Positions 15,853 through 23,997 of a DNA stretch of 64,000 nucleotides are shown here, piece by piece (position 1 is the first letter of the stretch; every line of letters begins with the position of its first letter). The DNA comes from CAIJMI01 sp964448085 (GTDB lineage Bacteria; Patescibacteriota; Microgenomatia; UBA10105; UBA927), in the NCBI GenBank assembly GCA_964448085.1, contig CAYUUX010000003.1, forward strand, positions 1-64,000, written 5' to 3'. The notes beneath the pieces are model-generated. The model saw only the letters and a list, made by a program, of their open reading frames with translations. It did not search any database and was not told where the DNA came from. The position numbers were made by a program, and so were the translations under genes.

Positions 15853-18066
15853 TTATGGTGATATATAGGAGGAAGAACCACCAGGATGCTGACAGTCGAG
15901 ACAATACGTAGAGAGTGGATCACGAAGTACCTGGTGTTCCTGAGTTTCGACATTGTCGGTTTTGCCTCGGGGTGCAAGGTCTCCCGTAGATTTATCAATG
16001 GGAATAGATTGTTTGATTTGTTCGCGTTCCGTTGGTACTGTGCCTTTGATAAAATATTCAAAGCGTGTCGTACATCCTTTGGAATCTCCTTCCGCTGATG
16101 GGTTAGGTGGGAGCAGTCCACTCATGGTACAAATTTGGGCGCCAACAACTCCTTCGGGTTGTTTGGGCCAAATATCGGGTTTATCAAGGAGCGCCCTTCG
16201 CATGAGTTGATTCCATATGGGTGCCGCGCCAGTGACTCCAGATACAAGGTACCGATTCATAGGGGAATTATCGTTGTTGCCAACCCATGTTGCGACAAGT
16301 ATTTGTGGAGTATATCCAATTGTCCAGTTGTCTCGAAGATCATCCGTCGTGCCGGTTTTGACAGAAACAGCTTTTCCTGGAATGACAAGATAGGAATTGG
16401 ATCCGAACGCGTCTTGTCGTGCATTGTTATCAAGAAGCATGTGAGATATCAAAAATGCTGTTTCCTGTGATATGACTCGGTCGCCGCGGAGCAATAATTG
16501 CGACGGAACATCTTTGTCCATATTGGGATCCGTCCGTTCCTCAAGAACGATGCCGTCTTTATTGACGACTTTTTTGATGGCAAAGAGATCCTTGCGGATG
16601 CCGCCGTTGGCAAACACACCGAATGCTACCGCCATATCGATCATCTGTACCTCTCCACCGCCAAGCGTTAACGAAAGCCCGTAATTATCAGGATTGGATA
16701 TGGTATTGAGACCAAATGCGCTTGCCGATGCGACAAAATCCCGGACCGTATTGAGATAGAGCGTTTTGACAGCTGGAATATTATATGAATTGCCAAGCGC
16801 AAAGCGGACCTGCACGGGTCCGTGGAATTTAAAATCATAATTGTGCGGACAATATGTGGGTTGGTTGACTATGCCAAAACACGTGGGTACATCCAAAAAC
16901 ATAGTAGCCGGAGTAATAAGCTTGCGCTCGAGCGCAACGGCATAGTTGATCGGCTTGATGGAAGATCCTGGTTGTCGGAGCGCTGTCGTAACGTTAAAAC
17001 CGCCCGAAGGAGTGGCAAAGTAATCAACACTTCCAACCATCGCTAATATTTCTCCCGTTGCTGGATTTGTAATGATGGCTGCACCGTTCGTTACCTGGGT
17101 ATCTTGAAGATCTGCAACCTCAGATGATACTGTTGCTTGGGCGTATTCCTGAAGCGAAAGATCAAGCGTGGTATATACTTTTAGGCCGCCGCGTTCCACC
17201 ATGTGTTCTCCGTATTTTTCAACAAGTTGCTCTTTGACATACATGACAAAATGCGGCGCTTGGATATTTGCAGGTGGAATAAAGGTAATCGTTTCTTCTG
17301 CAGCACGACGAGCCTCTTCTTCGGTGATATATCCGTCTTCTTTCATGCGGCGCAACACGTCTTTTTGTCGTTGATTGGCAAGATCCGGATTGTTGCCGTA
17401 GGGTGAGTAAAGCGTTGGTGCTTGTGGCAGTCCCGCAAGTAGTGCTGCCTGCGCGAGAGTGAGTTGCTTAACAGGTTTACCGAAGAATTTTTCAGACGCG
17501 GTTGCAATACCCCATGCGGTACCCCCATAGGGAACTTGATTCAAATACATTTCAAGGATTTTATCTTTTGAATATAAAAACTCGACCCATTGTGCCAGGA
17601 AAATTTCTTTCAGTTTGCGAGTGATGGTTCGTTGTGGGGTCAATAAAGCGGACTTAACGAGTTGTTGTGTAATCGTTGATCCACCCTGAAGCTGTTTTCC
17701 CATGACCGTAGCGCTGATAGCCCGAAGTATTCCACCGACAGGATTTATGCCTTGATGTCGATAGAAGTCTTTGTCCTCTATGGCAATGGTTGCCTGACGA
17801 ACCGGCAGGGGAATTTCAGAAAGAGGAACGATTGTGCGGTTTTCGTCGGTAAATATGTCAAACAATAGAACACCGTTGCGGTCGTAGATTTTGGTGGAAA
17901 GGGGTATGTCGTAAGTTCCCAACTTTGAAGGCGATGGGAGATCTTTTATGAAAACCATGTAAAAAAATATGATGATACAAAGCGGAAGAAGCCAATAAAT
18001 ATAAGGAAGATATTTGCCGATACGCAAAGTCACGATGGATGGCTTTTTGTTCTGCGTTTTTTTCAT
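15853..18066 (-). CDS. Class A penicillin-binding protein (PBP1A-like), copy 2
   Basis: 737 residues from ATG 18066 (MKKTQNKKPS); an in-frame upstream ATG at 18126 is excluded because the promoter -10 lies between them. The architecture is as in copy 1: membrane helix (about 20-42), GT51 with EDKDFYRHQG and GGSTITQQL, and transpeptidase with GSSIK (about 365), SYN and KTGTTDDLRDN (about 570). Copy 2 has a longer C-terminal extension with a CLDC pair near the end and a second Cys pair (QICTM, GCTTRF). The two copies are clearly homologous over their length but divergent, implying an old duplication. Confidence 0.95.
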   Translation of the reverse strand: MKKTQNKKPSIVTLRIGKYLPYIYWLLPLCIIIFFYMVFIKDLPSPSKLGTYDIPLSTKIYDRNGVLLFDIFTDENRTIVPLSEIPLPVRQATIAIEDKDFYRHQGINPVGGILRAISATVMGKQLQGGSTITQQLVKSALLTPQRTITRKLKEIFLAQWVEFLYSKDKILEMYLNQVPYGGTAWGIATASEKFFGKPVKQLTLAQAALLAGLPQAPTLYSPYGNNPDLANQRQKDVLRRMKEDGYITEEEARRAAEETITFIPPANIQAPHFVMYVKEQLVEKYGEHMVERGGLKVYTTLDLSLQEYAQATVSSEVADLQDTQVTNGAAIITNPATGEILAMVGSVDYFATPSGGFNVTTALRQPGSSIKPINYAVALERKLITPATMFLDVPTCFGIVNQPTYCPHNYDFKFHGPVQVRFALGNSYNIPAVKTLYLNTVRDFVASASAFGLNTISNPDNYGLSLTLGGGEVQMIDMAVAFGVFANGGIRKDLFAIKKVVNKDGIVLEERTDPNMDKDVPSQLLLRGDRVISQETAFLISHMLLDNNARQDAFGSNSYLVIPGKAVSVKTGTTDDLRDNWTIGYTPQILVATWVGNNDNSPMNRYLVSGVTGAAPIWNQLMRRALLDKPDIWPKQPEGVVGAQICTMSGLLPPNPSAEGDSKGCTTRFEYFIKGTVPTEREQIKQSIPIDKSTGDLAPRGKTDNVETQEHQVLRDPLSTYCLDCQHPGGSSSYISP

Positions 18067-18073
18067 AGTCCCT

Positions 18074-18081
18074 ATTATAAT
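18074..18081. promoter_or_regulatory. Palindromic shared -10 for divergent PBP copy 2 and PP2C-like genes
   Basis: ATTATAAT gives TATAAT on both strands (minus 18079 to 18074, plus 18076-18081). The minus box ends 7 nt before ATG 18066, so the mRNA is leaderless. The plus box leaves a leader of about 13 nt before ATG 18102. Both genes cannot be initiated at once from the same DNA copy. Confidence 0.6.
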
Positions 18082-18101
18082 AGATAGGCAATCATACAAA
18101 T

Positions 18102-18755
18102 ATGTCCCACTCAGATGAGATAACAATTGAACATTATATACCCGAAACGGCTGAATATGCGATACGCCGGTTCGGTTCTGAATTTTTTGTCTGCGCTGGT
18201 GGGGTTAAGGGAGAAGAAATGTGGGAGTTGGCAAGGCTTGCGGCCGAGACCGCGCTGTGGGGATATCGGGAGATTAGAACACGGGCATGCTATTGGAAAA
18301 ACAAAAAAATATTAATCGAACGCATACTACGGACGACAAATACCTGCATATGGCAAAAGAAGAAAAGGGGAGTAAATAGAGGTGGTGTATTGCCGGAATG
18401 CACTGTTGGAGTCATAGGTGTTCGATCCATGTGGATTGGATATGTTGGAGATGTACAGATATTGGAGCGAAGAGGAGACGGGGAAAGACGCATTTTGGAC
18501 AAACACGACAACAACGGGAAAGTTTCCCGAAGCCAATTGGGGCAAGAACGGTATGTGCGGAAGTTTTCCGTAATTTCACTTCCGTTCGATGGAAAAGATA
18601 CGGTCGTTATCGTGCAGGGTAAAAACACGAACCTTGGAACGAGAGAGCTTGACGGGATTTGCTCACTTGAAGCACGGGAACGGAATACATTGGCTGACGC
18701 TTCACATAACGCGATTATATTGATACATTCTGCACAACAACCCACAAGCGTTTGA
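18102..18755 (+). CDS. PP2C-fold protein lacking a key metal-binding Asp, probable pseudophosphatase
   Basis: 217 residues. FFVCAGGVKGEE (about residues 28-39) aligns with the FxVxDGMGGxxxG motif of PP2C phosphatases, but the metal-binding Asp is replaced by Gly. CTVGVIGVRSMWIGYVGDVQ matches the next PP2C strands, including the VGD motif. Later metal ligands are not evident. The resemblance is by pattern only. Active PP2Cs dephosphorylate Ser/Thr; this one may bind without catalysis. Its stop is 38 nt before the pgk start. Confidence 0.45.
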   Translation: MSHSDEITIEHYIPETAEYAIRRFGSEFFVCAGGVKGEEMWELARLAAETALWGYREIRTRACYWKNKKILIERILRTTNTCIWQKKKRGVNRGGVLPECTVGVIGVRSMWIGYVGDVQILERRGDGERRILDKHDNNGKVSRSQLGQERYVRKFSVISLPFDGKDTVVIVQGKNTNLGTRELDGICSLEARERNTLADASHNAIILIHSAQQPTSV

Positions 18756-18781
18756 AGATCTTGCAACAGCAACAGATATAC

Positions 18782-18787
18782 TATACT
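18782..18787 (+). promoter_or_regulatory. -10 box (TATACT) for pgk, leaderless
   Basis: Two overlapping TATACT boxes lie at 18777-18787. The second ends 6 nt before ATG 18794, with TTGCAA or TTGAAG upstream as candidate -35 boxes. Confidence 0.5.
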
Positions 18788-18793
18788 AGTAGT

Positions 18794-19825
18794 ATGCAAT
18801 TACCATCTGTCAGAGAAATTCCCAACGCATCGCATGTTGTGTTGCGTCTTGATCTGGACGTGCCGGTAAAAAATGGCGTCGTGACAGATGATAGGCGTCT
18901 GCAAAAATCTCTATCCACAATAGTGCTGTTACTGGAAAAACAGTGTAAGATTGTTGTTCTCGGGCATATGGGGCGTCCAAAAACCAGGGAAGAACAATAC
19001 TCTTTACGACCGGTATATACGCATTTGTTGGATCTAATGCGTGGGAAACGGGCGCAAGAAATACAAAGCGTGTTTCTTGATGGAATTGATGATCGGAAAC
19101 GCGTTGAGGATGCAGTGCAAAGTCATGATATTGTATGTGTCGAGAATGTGCGATATTGGACTGGAGAAGAACAAAACGATCCAACGTTCCTTGCAAACAT
19201 TCTTAATGCAACGGATAGTTTTGTGAACGACGCCACAGCGGTTGCTCACAGGAGACATGCTTCCGTTATGTTGCATACTCAATTACCGACGTATTATGGT
19301 CTTTCTTTTATTGAGGAAATAGAAAAGATTATAAGCGTTATCGATCACCCCAAAAAGCCGATAACGATACTTTTGGGTGGTGCGAAGAAAGACAAATTGT
19401 CATACGTTGCCGATTTGCTGGATATTGCTGACCATATAGATTTGGGGGGAAAACTTCCCATCCTTATACGGGAAGAGCCACAATTTCCACACAGTGACAA
19501 AGTGTACGTTGCAGGACTTCGGGAAGACGCCTTGGATCTTTGTGATAACGATGTTTTTGTAATAAAAAGCCACATTGCACAGGCGCAGACCGTGCTCTGG
19601 GTGGGTGCAATGGGATTTTACGAAAACGAAAGTGCACAAAAGGGAACGAATGAAATTGCAAAAGCAGTTGCAGAAAGTAATGCATTCACCATTGTTGCGG
19701 GAGGTGACACGGAGGCATCCATTGCCTCCCTTGGATACAATGACAAAATCGGTCTTATTGCTTCGGGTGGTGGTATGTTGTTGGAGTTATTAACGAAAAA
19801 ATCACTTCCTGCATGGACTGTGTAA
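18794..19825 (+). CDS. pgk: Phosphoglycerate kinase
   Basis: 343 residues from ATG 18794 (MQLPSVREIP). The substrate-binding RLDLDVPV (variant of RxDxNVP), GHMGRP, DATAVAHRRHAS, the hinge-proximal GGAKKDKL and the nucleotide-binding GGDTEASI and SGGGMLLELL are all present. The enzyme interconverts 1,3-bisphosphoglycerate and 3-phosphoglycerate, making ATP. It is shorter than the usual 390-415 residues, with trimmed loops in both lobes. It is followed by gap, so two consecutive steps of lower glycolysis are adjacent. An in-frame start at 18752 would overlap the previous gene and add non-homologous residues. Confidence 0.93.
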   Translation: MQLPSVREIPNASHVVLRLDLDVPVKNGVVTDDRRLQKSLSTIVLLLEKQCKIVVLGHMGRPKTREEQYSLRPVYTHLLDLMRGKRAQEIQSVFLDGIDDRKRVEDAVQSHDIVCVENVRYWTGEEQNDPTFLANILNATDSFVNDATAVAHRRHASVMLHTQLPTYYGLSFIEEIEKIISVIDHPKKPITILLGGAKKDKLSYVADLLDIADHIDLGGKLPILIREEPQFPHSDKVYVAGLREDALDLCDNDVFVIKSHIAQAQTVLWVGAMGFYENESAQKGTNEIAKAVAESNAFTIVAGGDTEASIASLGYNDKIGLIASGGGMLLELLTKKSLPAWTV

Positions 19826-19869
19826 TCGTTTTTGTTTTTCTCTTATACAAGAAGGTATAGAATAGAACT

Positions 19870-20910
19870 ATGAAGAAAAAGCTTCGCATTGGTATCAATG
19901 GATTTGGAAGGATTGGAACTGTTGTCCTACGCGCTATTTTAGCTGAAGCGTATAACGTAGAAGTTGCTGCAATCAATACAAAAGGAACAATGGAAGCTGA
20001 AAGCTTAGCGCTGCAATTTAAATACGATTCCGTGTATGGAAGGGCACCTGTGCGCGTTTCATCAAGTGGACCAGATAAAGCAGCGGAGATTGGTATTCTT
20101 CACGTTGGTAACGAACATATACCGCTTCTTGGGGAATTGGTTCCTGAAAGAATCCCCTGGGGCGAATATGGTACAGACATAGTGCTCGAATGCACTGGGA
20201 AATTTACCAATACCGCCGCATTGGGACATATGACCGGTGGTGCAAAAAAAGTAATCATTTCCGCGCCCCCGAAAGATGAAAAAATTCCCGTGTATATCCT
20301 TGGAGTAAACGAATCTGCATATCAGGGGGAAACATTAGTTTCCAACGGATCATGCACCACGAATTGCGTCGCTCCAATTGTAAAACTGATAGACGAAAAA
20401 ATAGGGTTTCAAGAGGGCGTATTGACGACCATTCATGCCTATACTACAAATCAGAGTATTGTTGATGGTGCCGGAAAAGATCCACGCCGCGCACGTGCAG
20501 GAGCTATGAATATAGTTCCCACGGCAACGGGTGCTGCAGAGGCGGTTATTGCCGCATACCCGCGGGCAAAGGGGAGATTTGCGGGTTCAGCTATACGTGT
20601 CCCTGTTGTCTGTGGTTCTTATTCAGACCTGACGTTTAAAGCGGTTCGAAAAACCACCATTGATGAGGTGAATGCAATTTTTGAAGAGGCGTGCACATCG
20701 TCGGAATTGGTTGGGAAAATGAAAGTAACGTACGATCCAATCGTATCTTCAGATATTATCGGTGATAATGCGTCTTGTATCATAGATACCCGGATGACAA
20801 AAGTTGTTTCAGACGACATGATTTCCATAGGAGCTTGGTATGATAACGAATACGGATATTCTTGTCGCCTCATAGAACTCGCGATGTATATGGCGGCGTT
20901 TAATAAGTAA
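19870..20910 (+). CDS. gap: Glyceraldehyde-3-phosphate dehydrogenase
   Basis: 346 residues. The NAD-binding GINGFGRIG lies at the N-terminus, and the catalytic SNGSCTTNC has Cys at about 162. The catalytic His is within TTIHAYT, and the C-terminal WYDNEYGYS is canonical. It makes 1,3-bisphosphoglycerate for Pgk, encoded immediately upstream. A TATAGAAT run 6-9 nt before the ATG and an AAGAAGG further upstream both lie in the 44-nt gap, so it may have its own promoter as well as readthrough from pgk. Confidence 0.96.
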   Translation: MKKKLRIGINGFGRIGTVVLRAILAEAYNVEVAAINTKGTMEAESLALQFKYDSVYGRAPVRVSSSGPDKAAEIGILHVGNEHIPLLGELVPERIPWGEYGTDIVLECTGKFTNTAALGHMTGGAKKVIISAPPKDEKIPVYILGVNESAYQGETLVSNGSCTTNCVAPIVKLIDEKIGFQEGVLTTIHAYTTNQSIVDGAGKDPRRARAGAMNIVPTATGAAEAVIAAYPRAKGRFAGSAIRVPVVCGSYSDLTFKAVRKTTIDEVNAIFEEACTSSELVGKMKVTYDPIVSSDIIGDNASCIIDTRMTKVVSDDMISIGAWYDNEYGYSCRLIELAMYMAAFNK

Positions 20911-20925
20911 TGTTTGTGGGCAACG

Positions 20926-21513
20926 CTAAACAGCTGAAGAAAAAAAATATTTTCTCACAAAACGAATTTGTTCTTCTGTATATCCCAGTTGAGAAAGAAG
21001 CTCCTGTATCTCTGCTTTGGATTTGCCTTGATTTGTCATTGATTGTGTAATTTGCAGGATCATTTCTGTGGGTTCGTAGGGGAATAAAATCCATTGTGTG
21101 GTTTCCTTGGCAAAATAATCAGGGCGGTATACGGAGTGTGCTTTGTAAAACATCGTAACGACACGTATGCTTGCCGGTTTAAAGCGTTTAAGGTAGCCAG
21201 TTGCACGAACAAGCGTTTTTCCGGAATCAGCAACATCGTCAACAAGAAGAACGTGTTTGTTCACAATACGAGTTTTGAGCGGTTCCGTTATGCTCACCTC
21301 ACCTTGGGTTTGGATATCCGTGTAGCTTTGAATGGCGAATGTAGCAACTGGTTTTCGGAGAAAGTCTGATAATATATGCCCCAACGTTAATCCTCCCCGG
21401 GAGATCGCGACGATTTGATCAACACCGGTTGAGTGGGATAGTATGGAGGCCGCAAGTTTCCTCGCTAAGTCATGATAGGTATTCCAGGATATGGGGAGGT
21501 ATTGAATGGGCAT
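20926..21513 (-). CDS. Phosphoribosyltransferase, hypoxanthine/xanthine type
   Basis: 195 residues. The PRPP-binding loop HVLLVDDVADSGKTL (about 95-109) and an upstream AISRGGLTLG (about 37-46) identify a type I phosphoribosyltransferase of the hypoxanthine/xanthine family used in purine salvage. Salvage suits a reduced genome. The last ~45 residues form a C-terminal extension that may be helical. It is convergent with gap and divergent from the kinase gene, with which it shares a ~56-nt promoter region. Confidence 0.85.
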   Translation of the reverse strand: MPIQYLPISWNTYHDLARKLAASILSHSTGVDQIVAISRGGLTLGHILSDFLRKPVATFAIQSYTDIQTQGEVSITEPLKTRIVNKHVLLVDDVADSGKTLVRATGYLKRFKPASIRVVTMFYKAHSVYRPDYFAKETTQWILFPYEPTEMILQITQSMTNQGKSKAEIQELLSQLGYTEEQIRFVRKYFFSSAV

Positions 21514-21534
21514 ATCTTAGTATCTCGTTTATAC

Positions 21535-21562
21535 TTGACGCTTGTCAATTGCGTTCTATAAT
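21535..21562 (+). promoter_or_regulatory. Near-consensus promoter of the kinase gene, leaderless
   Basis: TTGACG (21535-21540), a 16-nt spacer and TATAAT (21557-21562). The box overlaps an in-frame ATG at 21561, which therefore cannot be translated from this transcript. The next ATG, 21570, is 7 nt past the -10 and becomes the first codon of a leaderless mRNA. Confidence 0.7.
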
Positions 21563-21569
21563 GGGGTAC

Positions 21570-22181
21570 ATGAATATCCAACAAACAAGTAAACTCAAGT
21601 ACGCAAGTATTGCCATATCTGGACGACCCGGGGCAGGGAGATCGACGCTTCTGAAGAATTTGAAGCCCATTGTTGAAGCATTGGGATGGGAGACGTTTTC
21701 CGGAGGGGATTGGGCAAGACAATTTGCTGTGAAAGCTGGGAAACACAATGCGAGCGATCCAACACACCATAAAGCAACGGATTATTCTGACGAAATTGAT
21801 CATCAGATTGATGCGGCGATGCGGGAAAAATTATCAGATCCCAACACACACGTAGCTGTAGAATCTTGGATAGCGGGATGGAATATGAGAGGGTTGCCAC
21901 ATGTATTGAAAGTGCTTCTTATGTGTGATGACGCACTTCGAATTGATCGCGTGGTGAATAGGGATAATTTGAGTGTGGATGAAGCAAAACAACACCTTCG
22001 CGTGCGGGAAGAAGCAAATTTGGGGAAATGGAAAAGAATGTATGACGCAACGGACTATTGGGATCCGAAGTATTATGATTTAGTTATCAATACGTATTCT
22101 CATGGACCAAAAGAAACAGTAAATCTTGTTTTGCAGGCGCTTGGGTATTTTGCAGCAAATGGGCAAGATAAAGAAAGTTAA
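21570..22181 (+). CDS. Cytidylate/nucleoside kinase-like P-loop protein with variant Walker A
   Basis: 203 residues. ISGRPGAGRSTL (about residues 14-25) is a P-loop in which the usual Lys of GxGK(S/T) is Arg. The downstream layout of ESWIAGW, LMCDDALRIDRVVNRD and a Tyr/Trp-rich end resembles the cytidylate kinase-like family and AAA_33 kinases. It probably phosphorylates a nucleotide, but the Lys-to-Arg change makes activity uncertain. The promoter fixes the start at 21570 rather than 21561 or 21429. The 3' end is close to or overlaps the HD-domain gene. Confidence 0.65.
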   Translation: MNIQQTSKLKYASIAISGRPGAGRSTLLKNLKPIVEALGWETFSGGDWARQFAVKAGKHNASDPTHHKATDYSDEIDHQIDAAMREKLSDPNTHVAVESWIAGWNMRGLPHVLKVLLMCDDALRIDRVVNRDNLSVDEAKQHLRVREEANLGKWKRMYDATDYWDPKYYDLVINTYSHGPKETVNLVLQALGYFAANGQDKES

Positions 22182-22185
22182 CAGA

Positions 22186-22761
22186 ATGATACCTTCAGGT
22201 GAAACGATTGCCAAACTGTGGGATGTTCACGGGCTTCCGGAAGAAAAAAAACACCATTGCGGGTTAGTTGCTGGTTTAGCAATGTATATTGTGGAGCAAA
22301 TACAGGAAAAACAAGCGATAGCGATTCAAAAAAACCTCGTGTACGCAAGCGCGCTTCTCCATGATATTGATAAAAAAATGGAAAACCTGCCGGGTGAACA
22401 ACACCCGGATGCTGCGGTGCGTATGTTAACCGAGCTTGGAATGCAGGAAATTGCTCGCATGGTACAATCACACCCGCTTCACGCGATTCTTGATGAGCGT
22501 ATTGCCCCAAAAACAATAGAGGAAAAGATACTTTTCTTGTCCGATAAAATGGTCAAACACGACGTTATATCCGTCGAGGAACGATTCCGATTGTGGGAAA
22601 AGGAATCGCTTGACGAACACGGGAGAAGCGTTTTAGTCAGGGCGTATCCGAAAGTGAAGCAGTTGGAGCGTATATTATTGGGTATGATGCAGTTGCGTAG
22701 TGATGAAGTGATATTGGGATGCAAAACCAGTATACTAACAGAAGGAGGAAGTGTTTTATGA
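22186..22761 (+). CDS. HD-domain metal-dependent phosphohydrolase
   Basis: 191 residues from ATG 22186; ATG 22159 is an in-frame alternative that would overlap the kinase gene. The metal-binding His in HHCGLVAGLA, the HD pair in LLHDIDKK and later Asp residues (LSDKMVKHD) identify the HD superfamily. The closest type is the small HDIG proteins, which hydrolyse phosphate monoesters or cyclic nucleotides. Substrate unknown. The end overlaps the next ATG as ATGA, so it is coupled to the DUF5667 gene. Confidence 0.75.
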   Translation: MIPSGETIAKLWDVHGLPEEKKHHCGLVAGLAMYIVEQIQEKQAIAIQKNLVYASALLHDIDKKMENLPGEQHPDAAVRMLTELGMQEIARMVQSHPLHAILDERIAPKTIEEKILFLSDKMVKHDVISVEERFRLWEKESLDEHGRSVLVRAYPKVKQLERILLGMMQLRSDEVILGCKTSILTEGGSVL

Positions 22762-23312
22762 AAAATCGAATACTAATAGTATTTGTTTTATGTTTATTTT
22801 CGCTTTCGGCTCGATTAAACATTGTACGCGCCGCGGATACAGTACCATTGTCATCTGGTGTTGCGGCGGAGGAAAAAATTGAATACACACTTCCGTATCC
22901 GGGAATTCTTCCGGATCACCCCTTATACTCAATCAAGCGTTTTCGTGATTATGTTCTAGAATTAGTGATTGCAGATCCGGTTCGGAAGGCGGAATTTTAT
23001 ATATTACAGGGAGACAAACGGTTACAAATGGGTATCATGCTTCATGCGAACAAAAAAGATGTTCTTGCCGAAACCACGATTTCCAAAGGCGAAAAGTATT
23101 TAGGGAAGGCAATAGATATGCTTGTATCGTACAAGAAAAATTCTGGAACCATACCGGAATATATTGTTGAAAAGATACAAAAGTCATTGCAAAAACATGG
23201 AGAAGAGATAACGGTTTTGTTGCAAAATGTTTCGGAGGCACAAAAACGAGGATTAACAGAGTCATTACAATACATCCAATCGTTGCAGAAGGAAATAGAA
23301 AAGCTTAAATAA
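22758..23312 (+). CDS. Secreted DUF5667 protein
   Basis: 184 residues. A signal peptide spans about 1-25. The DUF5667 domain begins at PGILPDHPLYSIKRFRD and continues as amphipathic helices to the end, with heptad-like spacing that suggests a helical bundle. The family is widespread in Patescibacteria and Actinobacteria; its function is unknown. A GAAGGAGG lies about 10 nt upstream of ATG 22758, one of the clear Shine-Dalgarno sites here. A plain gap of ~210 nt with the nrdR control region follows. Confidence 0.8.
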   Translation: MKNRILIVFVLCLFSLSARLNIVRAADTVPLSSGVAAEEKIEYTLPYPGILPDHPLYSIKRFRDYVLELVIADPVRKAEFYILQGDKRLQMGIMLHANKKDVLAETTISKGEKYLGKAIDMLVSYKKNSGTIPEYIVEKIQKSLQKHGEEITVLLQNVSEAQKRGLTESLQYIQSLQKEIEKLK

Positions 23313-23439
23313 CTGGATGTGTTCAGGGAAATGAATACATTCTTTTTGTTATTTCTTGATATTCTCCGAAGAATTTCTTCATGGAGTTAAAAAAGAAGCT
23401 GGGAGAAAAATTGACTGTTTTTGATATAGTAATTCTCTA

Positions 23440-23468
23440 TTGACCACCCCTAATTAGTGTTCTACACT
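23440..23468 (+). promoter_or_regulatory. Promoter of the nrdR-nrdJ operon
   Basis: TTGACC (23440-23445), a 17-nt spacer and TACACT (23463-23468), giving a start near 23475 and a leader of about 50 nt. A second, extended -10 (TGATATAGT, ending 23430) lies upstream and could be an alternative promoter. Confidence 0.55.
23445..23460. promoter_or_regulatory. Candidate NrdR box 1 (degenerate)
   Basis: The right half TAGTGT matches the NrdR consensus ACACTATATATAGTGT, but only 9 of 16 positions match overall. It lies inside the promoter spacer, exactly 32 bp from box 2. Confidence 0.35.
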
Positions 23469-23476
23469 CGATGAGT

Positions 23477-23492
23477 GCACCATATATAGCGT
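23477..23492. promoter_or_regulatory. Candidate NrdR box 2
   Basis: GCACCATATATAGCGT matches 13 of 16 positions of the recalled NrdR consensus and is nearly palindromic. It covers the predicted transcription start of the operon, so NrdR bound here would block initiation. Confidence 0.6.
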
Positions 23493-23524
23493 TTTATTTT
23501 TCACAGCTCTATTCACACGACACT

Positions 23525-23971
23525 ATGAAATGCCCGTATTGTGACCATAAGGATACCGATGTTTTGGAGACGCGGGATAGTGAAGACCTCTCCGTGACCA
23601 GGAGAAGACGGACATGTCCGAAATGCGATAAACGATTCACTACCTATGAGCGAGTTGAGCATGTTCCAATCACCGTTATCAAAAAAGACAAACGGCGCGA
23701 AACGTTTGACAGAGAAAAACTCAGTCGTGGAATATGGAGAGCAAGTGGAAAAACAACGTTGTCCGCAGACGATGTCAATAGAATTGTTGACGAGGTTGAG
23801 CGCGAGATTATAATCGGTGACAAGAATGAAGTGGAAAGCAAAACGATCGGTGAGCTTGTTGCAAAACGGCTGAAAAAGCTGGATAAAATTGCCTATATCA
23901 GATTTTCTAGCGTCTTTAAACAATTTGTAGACATAGAAGATTTGGCAAAGGAAGTAAAAAAAATTAGTTGA
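23525..23971 (+). CDS. nrdR: Transcriptional repressor NrdR
   Basis: 148 residues. The N-terminal zinc ribbon has CPYC (3-6) and CPKC (about 31-34); the RRRRTCPKC stretch contacts DNA. An ATP-cone follows, starting VIKKDKRRETFDREKL (about 50-65), which senses ATP/dATP. NrdR represses ribonucleotide reductase genes when dATP is high. Here the only reductase nearby is nrdJ, 26 nt downstream, and candidate NrdR boxes precede this gene, so autoregulation of the operon is likely. An earlier in-frame ATG (23471) is rejected because the family starts at MKCPYC. Confidence 0.96.
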   Translation: MKCPYCDHKDTDVLETRDSEDLSVTRRRRTCPKCDKRFTTYERVEHVPITVIKKDKRRETFDREKLSRGIWRASGKTTLSADDVNRIVDEVEREIIIGDKNEVESKTIGELVAKRLKKLDKIAYIRFSSVFKQFVDIEDLAKEVKKIS

Positions 23972-23997
23972 CCTGTCAGCACAAAGGAGAATGTTCT

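Noticed and set aside
23330..23360. Terminator after the DUF5667 gene
   Set aside because: The AATG/CATT stem is only about 4 bp; too weak to call despite the following T run.
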